Positions 27,258-36,151 of a stretch of DNA of 64,000 nt are shown here, piece by piece. Every line of letters begins with the position of its first letter. Within the stretch, counting starts at the first letter, position 1. The position numbers were made by a program, and so were the translations under genes. Location of the stretch: the NCBI GenBank assembly GCA_963714405.1, contig CAVQOH010000001.1, positions 372,001 to 436,000 of the forward strand, read 5' to 3'. This DNA comes from JAZGGS01 sp963714405. GTDB taxonomy: Bacteria; Bacteroidota; Ignavibacteria; Ignavibacteriales; Ignavibacteriaceae. Below the pieces are notes generated by a model. It saw only the letters and a program-made list of their open reading frames with translations, searched no databases and was not told where the DNA came from.

Positions 27258-28448
27258 TTATAGATGAAAATCCAATCCGCGTTTTAATTTTGGATCGCCA
27301 ATTGGAATCAAGTTTTCTTTCTTCGCTTTAATACTAAAAATTATTATTATTAAACCAACTACTGCAACAGGAAATACAAAGTCTATCCAACTGAATATAA
27401 AACCATCTTTTAAACCGGGCATTTGCGGCATAACCAACCAATAAAGATCAAATAAGTGTGCAAAAAGAAGCCAAACGGAAATGAACTTTAGTGTTTTAGG
27501 ATTCATTTTTGATGGCTGTGAAACTAATGCAATATAAGGTACAAGAAAATGTATGATGATTAACAGAATAGAAAACACTGCCCAGCTTCCCTCCCACTTC
27601 TGCAAAATCCAAAAAGTTTCTTCAGGAAGATCCGCATACCAGATTAAAAGGTATTGAGAAAATGCAATGTATCCCCAAAAATTTATAAATGCGAATTGTA
27701 AGGCTCCTAAACTAAATAAGTGATCATTAGTCATCCGCGGATGCAAATAACCATGTTCCTTTAAGTATACTGTTGCAATAGTAACAGCAGCTATAGCAGC
27801 AATAACAGTTCCCGAAAAATAGTACACACCAAATATCGTTGAAAACCAATGCGGTTCAACGCTCATTAACAAGTCTATTGCAGTGAGAGAAATTGTAATT
27901 GCAAAAACTGGAATAAATACTGCTGAGAGTTTAATGTTTCTCCTTGTTAACTTTTGATCTTTACTTTCATCTTGCTTTTTAGAATTTCTTACAATAACAA
28001 AGTAGAATAAAGTCCACAATGCTATTATTACAAAAACTCTGATAATAAAAAACTCAATATTAAGATATGGTGCTTTTCCCTTAAGAACTGCATCATCTGC
28101 AACTGCTTCCGGATGAGACCAATGAAATATTTCATGAATATTAAATAACAATGGAAGACAGAGAATGATAAAGAATGGAATAACTGCTGCAAAAAATTCT
28201 GTGATTCTTCTTACCGGTACACTCCACACAGCTCCTGCAACATATTCTAATGCAACCAAAAATAAAGCCCCGACTCCAATACTGATTAAAAACGAGTAAG
28301 AAATAACATAGTTATAAACAGCACGCTGATGATCTGCAAAGAAACTAAGAACACCTAGAAGAATACCAGCCGCAAATAAGATTAAACCAAGTTTTAAAAA
28401 CCTGGATGGTAATTCCTTTTTCTGATATGTAATATCAGTTTCACTCAT
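27258..28448 (-). CDS. actF: Alternative complex III subunit ActF (quinol:cytochrome c oxidoreductase membrane subunit)
   Basis: 396 residues with about ten hydrophobic segments, as expected for the second, smaller NrfD-related membrane subunit of ACIII. Recognisable segments are INFWGYIAFSQYLLIWYADL and IFHWSHPEAV. With ActC it forms the membrane core of the complex and may take part in proton translocation. Its ATG touches the stop of the ActD-ActE gene (shared base 28448), and the cytochrome c gene follows 3 bases after its stop. Confidence 0.88.
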   Translation of the reverse strand: MSETDITYQKKELPSRFLKLGLILFAAGILLGVLSFFADHQRAVYNYVISYSFLISIGVGALFLVALEYVAGAVWSVPVRRITEFFAAVIPFFIILCLPLLFNIHEIFHWSHPEAVADDAVLKGKAPYLNIEFFIIRVFVIIALWTLFYFVIVRNSKKQDESKDQKLTRRNIKLSAVFIPVFAITISLTAIDLLMSVEPHWFSTIFGVYYFSGTVIAAIAAVTIATVYLKEHGYLHPRMTNDHLFSLGALQFAFINFWGYIAFSQYLLIWYADLPEETFWILQKWEGSWAVFSILLIIIHFLVPYIALVSQPSKMNPKTLKFISVWLLFAHLFDLYWLVMPQMPGLKDGFIFSWIDFVFPVAVVGLIIIIFSIKAKKENLIPIGDPKLKRGLDFHL

Positions 28449-29599
28449 CAGAAAACTTCTCCGTTTTTAATCAATTCCAAATCTGTTTTACTAGCATTTT
28501 TTGCTCTCTGTAAAACACGAATATAATTTACGATCGCCCATCTTTCTTTTCTTGTTATTTGTGAAGAATAAGCTGGCATAATGTTCTGCCCGTTAGTCAT
28601 AATGTGATAAATCATTCCATCACTAAACTCTCTTGCCCTGTTTGAATGAAAAGATGGCGGATTAGGGAATTGTCCTTTTAATCTGCTATCGCCATCACCA
28701 AAATTGCCATGGCAGGGGCTGCAATAAGTTAAATATTTTTTCTGCCCAAGTTCTATATTTTCATTTGTGGGAAGATAAGGATTGGATAATACTTCCACAG
28801 GATTTGTTTCTCCTAAATATGGGTAAGGTATATATCCTCTAGCTACCGTTCCTTCAACAGGCAATCTCATTCCTCTGTTGTCTTCAAAAAATTCGCTGCT
28901 GTTTTGTGCAGTAATTTTATCCTGTTCCATCATCCAATCAAATGGAACGATAAACATTAATTTATTAAGCATAAGATATGTACCAACTGAAACCACAATT
29001 GCAACCGATGCAAGAAACGCTAAAAATCTTGGTTGGAAAATCGGATACTTTTCCTTTTCAGGATAATAAATAAATTCTGTAGTAACAGGATTAAATGATT
29101 TTAGCAAGTTTGAAACTTCTGCTTCATTAAATTTTGGATCACTAGTTTCAATTATAATTCCGAAGTGATCACAGGACACTTTTTTAATATAAGCTGTATC
29201 ATGCAATGGATGAGAATTATCCGGTAAGCCAAAAAAGAATGCAAACATTGATACAACTGTGGAAACAGTGGCCATAAGAACAGTTACTTCAAAAGTAACA
29301 GGAATAAATGCCGGAAGAGCAAAATATGGTTTTCCGCCAATTACAATTGGGTAATCAACTGAAAGAGTCCACCACATCAACAATAAAGCCATTCCAATTC
29401 CCGCAAGACCAAAAAACATAGTTACCAAACCAAGTTTAGATGGTTTTAAATTCATTGCGTCATCCATCCCGTGAACAGGATATGGCGAATTAACATCCCA
29501 TTTTGTATATCCGCTTGATGCCACTTTTTTAGCTACAGAAATTACTGCATCAGGAGAATTAAACAATGCCGAAAGTGCAAATACTTTTTTATCAGCCAT
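28448..29599 (-). CDS. Fused ActD-ActE protein of alternative complex III (DUF3341 domain plus monoheme cytochrome c)
   Basis: 383 residues from the ATG at 29597-29599, which begins MADKKVFALSALFNSPDAVI; a longer frame exists, but this start matches ActD and gives an 8-base overlap with actC. Residues about 1-170 are the DUF3341 (ActD) domain with two membrane helices. A third helix (LAFLASVAIVVSVGTYLML) leads into an ActE-like periplasmic part with GMRLPVEGTVARG and one heme motif, CSPCHGNFGDG. In studied ACIII complexes ActD and ActE are separate polypeptides, ActE being a lipoprotein. Here the third helix seems to replace the lipid anchor. Fusion is seen directly as one open frame. Confidence 0.87.
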   Translation of the reverse strand: MADKKVFALSALFNSPDAVISVAKKVASSGYTKWDVNSPYPVHGMDDAMNLKPSKLGLVTMFFGLAGIGMALLLMWWTLSVDYPIVIGGKPYFALPAFIPVTFEVTVLMATVSTVVSMFAFFFGLPDNSHPLHDTAYIKKVSCDHFGIIIETSDPKFNEAEVSNLLKSFNPVTTEFIYYPEKEKYPIFQPRFLAFLASVAIVVSVGTYLMLNKLMFIVPFDWMMEQDKITAQNSSEFFEDNRGMRLPVEGTVARGYIPYPYLGETNPVEVLSNPYLPTNENIELGQKKYLTYCSPCHGNFGDGDSRLKGQFPNPPSFHSNRAREFSDGMIYHIMTNGQNIMPAYSSQITRKERWAIVNYIRVLQRAKNASKTDLELIKNGEVF

Positions 29600-30968
29600 T
29601 ATGTGCACCTCCATGATGAGATGGTTGAGCACCATCAGCAACTGCTTTCACTTCTGAAATAGAAACAACCGGAAGCATTTTTGTGAACAGAATTACTAAC
29701 GTAAAGAATAAACCAAAACTGCCAAGTAAAATTCCTGCATCATATAAAGTTGGAGTATAATAACCCCAGCTTGAAGGAAGAAAATCTCTATGAAGTGAAG
29801 TTACAACAATCACAAATCTTTCAAACCACATACCTACATTTACAAAAATTACTATTATGATCATCAATGGGACTGATCTTCTTATTTTTTTAAACCAGAA
29901 AAGCTGCGGTAAAAGCACATTACAGCTAACCATAATCCAGTAGGCCCATGCATAAGGTCCGAAAGCTCTATTAATAAAAACAAATTGTTCCGGCTCAACG
30001 CCGCTGTACCATGCAATAAAAAATTCCATTGAATAAGCATAACCCACCATCATACCGGTTGCTAGAATTACCTTATTCATTTTTTCTAGATGATCTAAAG
30101 TAATTATATGCTGCAGATCGAAAATTTTTCTTACAAAAACCAGTACGGTAACTACCATTGCAAATCCTGAAAAGATTGCACCTGCAACAAAGTACGGTGG
30201 AAATATTGTTGTATGCCAACCTGGAATTATAGAAACTGCAAAATCAAAACTAACAATTGTGTGAACTGAAAGAACAAGCGGTGTAGCAAACCCTGCAAGT
30301 ATCACGTAAGCTTTTTCATAATGCTGCCAATGCCTGTTTGAATGCCTCCATCCTAAACTAAAAGTAGAATAAACTGCTTTCTTAATTTTTGATGTTGTTC
30401 TATCACGTAAAGTTGCAAAATCCGGAATTAATCCTGTGTACCAAAAAACCAATGAAACTGTAAAATAAACAGATACTGCAAAAACATCCCAGACAAGTGG
30501 TGATGTAAAATTAACCCATAATCCATGCTGATTAGGATACGGCATAAGATAACCTGCCAGCCATGGTCTTCCCGTATGAATAATCGGAAAAATTCCTGCG
30601 CACATTACAGCAAAAATCGTCATTGCTTCGGCAAAGCGCGCGATACCTGTCCGCCATTTTTGCCTTAAAAGAAAAAGAATAGCAGATATTAGTGTTCCCG
30701 CATGACCTATTCCTACCCAGAATACAAAATTAACAATTGGAAATCCCCATGCAACCGGCTGATTATTTCCCCACAAACCTGTTCCATAATAAAAAGTGAA
30801 TGCAAGACAAATCGCACCAATGAACAAAGCTGTTAAGGAAATACTTAATGCAATAAAGAATTTCTTGTTAGGCCGCGTATCCATCGGCTTTGCTACAAGC
30901 TCTTCAATTTGCTTTAACGAAAGTCTTCCTTCTACAACCGGCGGTTCTATGGAATAATCAATTTTCAT
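29592..30968 (-). CDS. actC: Alternative complex III subunit ActC (NrfD-like quinol-binding membrane protein)
   Basis: 458 residues with about ten membrane helices of the NrfD/PsrC family. It starts with EPPVVEGRLSLKQIEELVAKP, the cytoplasmic lead seen in ActC. Conserved segments include WVGIGHAGTLISAILFLLRQ and ILAGFATPLVLSVHTIVSFDFA, in the region that forms the quinol site in homologues. It passes electrons from quinol to the iron-sulfur clusters of ActB. Its first base overlaps the actB stop region (30968), and its end overlaps the next gene by 8 bases. Confidence 0.93.
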   Translation of the reverse strand: MKIDYSIEPPVVEGRLSLKQIEELVAKPMDTRPNKKFFIALSISLTALFIGAICLAFTFYYGTGLWGNNQPVAWGFPIVNFVFWVGIGHAGTLISAILFLLRQKWRTGIARFAEAMTIFAVMCAGIFPIIHTGRPWLAGYLMPYPNQHGLWVNFTSPLVWDVFAVSVYFTVSLVFWYTGLIPDFATLRDRTTSKIKKAVYSTFSLGWRHSNRHWQHYEKAYVILAGFATPLVLSVHTIVSFDFAVSIIPGWHTTIFPPYFVAGAIFSGFAMVVTVLVFVRKIFDLQHIITLDHLEKMNKVILATGMMVGYAYSMEFFIAWYSGVEPEQFVFINRAFGPYAWAYWIMVSCNVLLPQLFWFKKIRRSVPLMIIIVIFVNVGMWFERFVIVVTSLHRDFLPSSWGYYTPTLYDAGILLGSFGLFFTLVILFTKMLPVVSISEVKAVADGAQPSHHGGAHNG

Positions 30969-33900
30969 TAAGTTTTATCCGAAGGGTTATTCCTGAGTTT
31001 TGCAATGTATGTGATATTTGGTTTAATATTTAATTCATCAAGGGAATAATATCCAAGTTCATGATTTCTATATTTATAAAATTCTGATTGTTCATCATTT
31101 ATATCACCAAAACCTATTGCATTTGTACCACAAGCATCCTGACAAGCTGTAGTAACATCGGCACCTTTTAATTCTCTGCCTTCCGCAATGGCATTAGAGC
31201 GTGCTTCACTAATTCTTTGAACACAAAATGTACATTTTTCCATCACCCCGCGAGAACGAACAGTAACTTCAGGATTTTGAAGCAATGCAAATACCGGCTC
31301 TTCCTGGTAACCATCTCTAAAGTGATCACGAAAGTTGTAAAAATTAAATCTTCTAACTTTGTATGGACAGTTATTTGAACAATACCTTGTACCCACACAA
31401 CGGTTATAAACCATCTGATTCAAACCGTCATCACTATGGTTGGTAGCAACAACAGGACAAACATTTTCACAAGGTGCTTGATCACAATGCTGGCAAAGCA
31501 TCGGCTGGTTTGATACTATGGGATCATCAGCGGTTCCAGAATAATATCGATCTATCCTTAACCAATGCATTTCTCTTCCTCTATCAACTTGTTCTTTACC
31601 AACAACAGGAATATTGTTCTCCACATTGCAAGCAACTACACAATCATTACAGCCAAGGCATTTATTCATATCTATTGACATTCCCCATTTCAATCCCTTG
31701 TATTCAATTGGCGGATTTACACTTTCCAATTCATGATAACCAGATTCTTTAAAGTATCCAGGGTTTTTTAAATATTCTTCAACCGTTCCTTCTTTGATAA
31801 TATCGCGTTTCTTTGGAAGATCAACTTTATTTCCTTCATTAAAAGCATAAATAGTTTGAGCAGTAACTAATTTATAGTTACCGCTTACTTTTTTTATCCT
31901 TGCGCCACTTGTAAGCCATTGAGTTATACCGTGAGAGCTCAATAGTTTATTTGCATTAAAACCAACACCAGTAGCAACGGTTCCACTGTTAGTTCTTCCA
32001 TAACCAAGTTCAATTGTGATTGTATTTTTTGCTGCACCCGGTTGTATGAAAATGGGAATTTGAATCGATTTACCCTGTGCAGAAACTTCGGCCATGTCTC
32101 CGTTTTCAAATTCCAATTCCTTTGCAGTTACTGGTGATATTGCTGCATAGTTATCCCACGTAACTTTTGAAACAGGGTGCGGTAATTCCTGCAACCAGCC
32201 GTTGTTTGCAAATCTTCCATCATAAAGTTGGTAGCTTTCTTTAAGTTGAAGAGAATATCCACTTACCTTTGGAAAGATATTTAACTCTGCTGCAGCGTTT
32301 TTATTTAATGAATATGCTAGATTTTTATTTTTGTTAGAAATTACTATTCCATCATGAAGAGATTGATACCATAATTTTTTAAATGCAAGTGTGGAATTAA
32401 GATCAGGATAAATATTCTCTTCCCAATTATTCATCAAATATTGATGATACATTTTTTCAGAATATGCATCATTATCTTGATTAACAAATGTAAGGAGAAC
32501 TGATTCTAACTGCCTTGTATTATATAAAGGTTCAATAACAGGTTGCTGTAATGAATAAAATCCTGTCCGTGTTTGTGCATCACCCCAAGCTTCTAATGTT
32601 TGATTTATTGGCAGTATGAAATTGCTTAATGCAGATGTTTCGTTATCCATATCTGTAAGAGATATAACCAATCCCACATTTTTTAGTGCATCACCGTAGC
32701 CAATTTCTTCAGCAAGATGATAAACCGGATTACAATTTAAGTGAACTACAACTGCAACTTGATCATCATTAATTTTTTTTGTTAATTCCTTCAACTCATC
32801 ATTCTTTGAAAGCGGTAAAACGGAATGATTCATCGAAACAGATTCATATAAATTTGTATTCCCGAGTGCATCATTTAAAAAATTAACTGCAATTTGTACT
32901 TCTTGGGATTGATGCGAACCTGCAAAGATGATTGATCTGCCCTTGTTATTAATTAAATCATTAACCATCTGATCGAGTAAATTAAAATCTAAGTTTTCTT
33001 TTTTTGCAAGTTTGTTGAAAAAGAAACTGGAAGTTTCAATTGGAAAATTGATAATTCCTTTCTTTTGGAGCTCATTTATCAAACTCATTACAAATTCAAA
33101 ATGCAAATCACTTCTAAGTTTTATTCTGCAATCAGCATTTGCACCGGTTAGTGAAAGATTTCCTTCAACACAGTAAAGTCTGTTAAATCTTTGCTGCATC
33201 ACATCGCGATTTTCTGCAAACAGGCGTACATTCTCAACTTTGTTATTTGATTCACCCAAAAAATCTCCGTCAAGAGATACTATAACATCAGCATCATTCC
33301 ATTTAATTGAAGGAAATTCACCACTACCGTAACATTTTTTCCATGCTTCATTTTTTACAGAAGAATTAAAAAGCTCGTATGAATATATTTTTGCTGTTGG
33401 ATATTTTTCCTTAAAATCATTTAATACTTTAACTGTGGTAGGTGAAACCACTTTACCTGTAACCAATGCAATTTCTTCATCACCTGCACTCATTAAATCA
33501 AGAACTATTTCATCATTCGCATCATTCCAGCTATAATCTATAAATCTGCCATTTTCATTTTTCTTTGGATTCTTTAATCGATCAGGATCGTATAAATTCA
33601 TTATTGAGGCCTGCCCCTGTGCACACAATTTTCCTTTCGAAACAGGATGAAAAGGATTACCATCAATTTTTATTGGTCTTCCCTCTCTTGTCTTAATTAG
33701 AGTGCCGCACGCATTTGAACACGAATTACATGTCGAAGCATAAAAGTTGGGCTTTCCAATAGTAATTTCTTCTGGCTTTTTGTTGTAAGGAATGATCTCT
33801 CCCTTATCCCTATAATCAGTACAGCTTACACCGGCAAATGCTGCTGATGCTCCAAGGAGCGCAAGAAATTTTCTCCTTGAAACCATTGACATACTTGAAA

Positions 33901-34054
33901 ACTCAGCATCACCTGGACTTATTGATTTAAATTCATCTTCGTTTTGCTTTCTGAACTCTTTATCACTGTACAACTCCTCAAAGGATTGCCAATAATTTGG
34001 ATCCGGGACACTATTAAAGTTATCTAAATTATTTGGTTTAGAATTTTTAGCCAT
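30968..34054 (-). CDS. actB: Alternative complex III subunit ActB (molybdopterin-oxidoreductase-like plus ferredoxin domains)
   Basis: 1028 residues. A twin-arginine signal with a lipobox-like Cys (SRRKFLALLGASAAFAGVSC) follows a leader of about 55 residues. The first two thirds resemble molybdopterin oxidoreductases. Here the N-terminal CNSCSNAC (near residue 108) plus CAQG keep the four-cysteine arrangement of an iron-sulfur site that some ActB proteins have lost. The last third is a ferredoxin-like domain with CLGCNDCVVAC, CQHCDQAPCENVC, CVGTRYCSNNC and CTFC...CQDAC, which bind the 4Fe-4S and 3Fe-4S clusters. It overlaps the 60-residue gene by 8 bases. Confidence 0.94.
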   Translation of the reverse strand: MAKNSKPNNLDNFNSVPDPNYWQSFEELYSDKEFRKQNEDEFKSISPGDAEFSSMSMVSRRKFLALLGASAAFAGVSCTDYRDKGEIIPYNKKPEEITIGKPNFYASTCNSCSNACGTLIKTREGRPIKIDGNPFHPVSKGKLCAQGQASIMNLYDPDRLKNPKKNENGRFIDYSWNDANDEIVLDLMSAGDEEIALVTGKVVSPTTVKVLNDFKEKYPTAKIYSYELFNSSVKNEAWKKCYGSGEFPSIKWNDADVIVSLDGDFLGESNNKVENVRLFAENRDVMQQRFNRLYCVEGNLSLTGANADCRIKLRSDLHFEFVMSLINELQKKGIINFPIETSSFFFNKLAKKENLDFNLLDQMVNDLINNKGRSIIFAGSHQSQEVQIAVNFLNDALGNTNLYESVSMNHSVLPLSKNDELKELTKKINDDQVAVVVHLNCNPVYHLAEEIGYGDALKNVGLVISLTDMDNETSALSNFILPINQTLEAWGDAQTRTGFYSLQQPVIEPLYNTRQLESVLLTFVNQDNDAYSEKMYHQYLMNNWEENIYPDLNSTLAFKKLWYQSLHDGIVISNKNKNLAYSLNKNAAAELNIFPKVSGYSLQLKESYQLYDGRFANNGWLQELPHPVSKVTWDNYAAISPVTAKELEFENGDMAEVSAQGKSIQIPIFIQPGAAKNTITIELGYGRTNSGTVATGVGFNANKLLSSHGITQWLTSGARIKKVSGNYKLVTAQTIYAFNEGNKVDLPKKRDIIKEGTVEEYLKNPGYFKESGYHELESVNPPIEYKGLKWGMSIDMNKCLGCNDCVVACNVENNIPVVGKEQVDRGREMHWLRIDRYYSGTADDPIVSNQPMLCQHCDQAPCENVCPVVATNHSDDGLNQMVYNRCVGTRYCSNNCPYKVRRFNFYNFRDHFRDGYQEEPVFALLQNPEVTVRSRGVMEKCTFCVQRISEARSNAIAEGRELKGADVTTACQDACGTNAIGFGDINDEQSEFYKYRNHELGYYSLDELNIKPNITYIAKLRNNPSDKT

Positions 34055-34229
34055 TCTTTAACCCGTTATTTCCTCTTTGTACCGCATCCGGATTGATTAT
34101 CACTTTAATTTTTTTTCCTTTTTCACTTTTTGTGAACAAACTTTTGATAGGCAACATCTTAAATGCTAAAAAGCCAAATAATCCTGTTCCAATTGTTTTA
34201 AAAAATTTTTTTCTATTAGTATTCATCAT
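34047..34229 (-). CDS. 60-residue Tat-signal-like small protein between ActA and ActB
   Basis: A short protein with NRKKFFKTIGTGLFGFLAF near the N-terminus: basic residues, then FFK and a hydrophobic stretch, like a degenerate twin-arginine signal (RK in place of RR). The remaining 30 residues are polar and basic. It starts 14 bases after the actA stop and overlaps actB by 8 bases, so it is very likely translated as part of the operon. It is too small to be ActG as known in Rhodothermus, and I recognise no family. It may be an accessory subunit or assembly factor of the complex. A second Met at codon 2 could be the start. Confidence 0.6.
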   Translation of the reverse strand: MMNTNRKKFFKTIGTGLFGFLAFKMLPIKSLFTKSEKGKKIKVIINPDAVQRGNNGLKNG

Positions 34230-34243
34230 TTTATTATTTTTCT

Positions 34244-34813
34244 CTACCTATGGCATGCTGAACAATTTTCAGGTCCAATTTTAACATCTTCAATATAAGA
34301 AAGCTGTTTGTGCGCATTGCGGTGGCAGTTAAGGCAGCTTCCCATTGTAAACGAACTCATTTGCCCAACCTTTTCAAGTTTTTCAATCTCTCCATGACAC
34401 GAAGTGCATTCAATACCTTTATTAACATGAACACTGTGATTAAAGTAAGCGTAATCGGGCACTCTATGAATTCTTTTCCACTTAAGTGGAATCCCATTAT
34501 TATAATAGTTTGTTAGTTTTACAATTTCAGGTGTGTCCTTCCTCGCAACTGTGTGGCAGTTCATACATGTTGCAACTGCGGGTACCATTGCATGGCGCGA
34601 TTTCTCAACCGCTACATGGCAATACTGGCAATCAATTTTCATATCTCCGGCGTGCAGTTTATGTGAATAATTAATTGGTTGATTGGGTGTGTAACCAACA
34701 CCATCTCGCTCAGCTCTTGAAGCAAAATAAGTTAATGCAAAAGAACAGAGTATTACAAAAATTGTTACAGGTAACCTGTTTCGCAAGATGTAATCTAAAA
34801 ACGATCTTTTCAA
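34244..34813 (-). CDS. actA: Alternative complex III subunit ActA (pentaheme cytochrome c)
   Basis: 189 residues. An N-terminal membrane anchor (LPVTIFVILCSFALTYFAS) is followed by five CxxCH motifs in order: CQYCH, CMNCH, CTSCH, CLNCH and a final CSACH one residue from the C-terminus. Five c-type hemes and this size are the hallmark of ActA, which receives electrons from ActB and passes them toward cytochrome c. It is the first gene of the operon. The preceding 327 bases hold no gene and should contain the operon promoter. Confidence 0.94.
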   Translation of the reverse strand: MKRSFLDYILRNRLPVTIFVILCSFALTYFASRAERDGVGYTPNQPINYSHKLHAGDMKIDCQYCHVAVEKSRHAMVPAVATCMNCHTVARKDTPEIVKLTNYYNNGIPLKWKRIHRVPDYAYFNHSVHVNKGIECTSCHGEIEKLEKVGQMSSFTMGSCLNCHRNAHKQLSYIEDVKIGPENCSACHR

Positions 34814-35140
34814 ACTAATCCCATTTGATTAGTACTGAATTGATTTGTGCTGCCGGGTATATCAGTTTTTAACGATGACAAAATCTGTTGTAAAATTCTA
34901 AGAAAATGGTTAATAATCAGATTTAATGAATCGCGGTAAAAATCACTCTAAGGATGCAATATAATTGCTTATTTTCACCGTCTTATATATCACTTATTAA
35001 AGTGCGAAAGTTAAAAAATAATGCATTTAAAACAAATCTGATAATGCTTTTATAGAAAATAATTGTTGAATGTGTTAATTATTTGCTTTCTTCTATCAAT
35101 ATTTTTCCAAACCTAAAAAGCATAATAACAATTCAGATAA
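34814..35140. other. Gene-free stretch upstream of the respiratory operon
   Basis: About 330 AT-rich bases between actA and the zinc-ribbon gene, both on the minus strand. No open frame, strong inverted repeat or T-tract hairpin was seen. It presumably carries the promoter of the ACIII-oxidase operon, but I could not fix a promoter sequence by eye. Confidence 0.5.
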
Positions 35141-35425
35141 TTAGCCAATGCTTTTAATTATTTGGTACACAATAAACGAAACTATAATCATTAAAGAAAC
35201 ATAAATAATGGCGTTTTTGATTGTACCTTTTTTAATTAATAATGAAGATCTGTATCCTCTCCATCCACAAATTTTACAGCGATAGGGCTTAAACCATGTA
35301 AGCGTCTTAATGATTATTTCTTTTTTTGTACGCGGGTGTGATCTTCGGATAGAATGTTTATTATTACATGAAGGACACTCTTTATTGAGAGCATTTGTAA
35401 AAACAAAATTTTTACTTTTTACCAT
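35141..35425 (-). CDS. Small zinc-ribbon membrane protein
   Basis: 94 residues. Two pairs of cysteines, CPSC and CKICGW, about 34 residues apart, form a likely zinc ribbon. A C-terminal hydrophobic segment (AIIYVSLMIIVSFIVYQII) should anchor the protein in the membrane with the ribbon in the cytoplasm. Its ATG (35423-35425) overlaps the TauE/SafE pseudogene's stop in the sequence ATGGTAA, so it was probably coupled to that gene's translation when intact. Function unknown. Loss of the upstream gene may have removed its main translational input. Confidence 0.62.
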   Translation of the reverse strand: MVKSKNFVFTNALNKECPSCNNKHSIRRSHPRTKKEIIIKTLTWFKPYRCKICGWRGYRSSLLIKKGTIKNAIIYVSLMIIVSFIVYQIIKSIG

Positions 35426-36151
35426 AGATTAAAAATAATTCTAGCTGCCGCAACTATCAACATTATGGCAAATATTTTTTTAATATTTTTTTGCTGTGAG
35501 AATAATGCAAATCTAACAGCTGGAATTGCTCCTATAAGAGTACCTGCACCTACTGAAAGACCAACCGGTATTAGAACATATCCGAATTGGAGGTGGGTTC
35601 AAACAAATTGATTTGATTGCAGCAGGAAAGATAATGATGAAACAATCATTGTTGTTGCAGTAACCATTGCAGATGTATCGACCGCTTTTTTAATATCCTC
35701 TGAAAAAATGTAAAATAGAGCGGATACTCATAAAATTCCTCCGCCAAATCCTGTAATTGGTGAAAAAGCTCCCGCACAAGGTACTATAAAAAATAAAAAT
35801 TTATCACTTAAATTTCCTGCATTGCTTTCACTGCCATGTCCATTTTTAAAAAACATTTTAGAGGTAAAATGCAAACAACTGATAATTCAAATACTCTTGA
35901 GCTAAATTTTGTAAAGAAAAATGTGAAAGCAGAAGCTGATACAATGCCACCTGCTGCAAGAATTTTCACCTCACGCATGATAACAATTTTTTTAATTAAT
36001 GTTGATTTGCTGAACTAGTAGAAGCGATTCACCGGAAAAAAGTGATGTACAAATTGGTACAAAAACTAATCCCCCACCATTGCCAAGCATTCCTACTGTT
36101 ACCACTGTTCCAAAACTTATAAAAAACAATATTATAAGTAAAAAAATTCTG
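35419..36151 (-). pseudogene. Decayed TauE/SafE-family membrane transporter gene
   Basis: Reading the minus strand gives pieces of a TSUP (sulfite exporter/anion permease) protein in different frames. The first (VGMLGNGGGLVFVPI) stops at TAA 35992-35994. A second frame continues KILAAGGIVSASAFTFFF to LSVVCILPL. A third holds GAFSPITGFGGGIL, then a TGA at 35728-35730, DTSAMVTATTMIVSSLSFLL, another TGA at 35599-35601, and QFGYVLIPVGLSVGAGTLIG to a TAA at 35419-35421. The glycine-rich repeats of both halves are clear. About 30 residues of the first half seem missing. With at least two frameshifts and two internal stops the gene is not functional. It starts at the stop of the S41 protease gene. 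Confidence 0.82.

Noticed and set aside
35599..35730. Recoding of TGA as Trp or selenocysteine in the TauE/SafE gene
   Set aside because: Frameshifts and an apparent deletion elsewhere in the gene show general decay, and TGA works as a stop in intact genes of this window, so a changed code is not supported.
35836..36018. Plus-strand 60-codon frame
   Set aside because: It is antisense to the decayed TauE/SafE gene, whose protein pieces are clearly on the minus strand.
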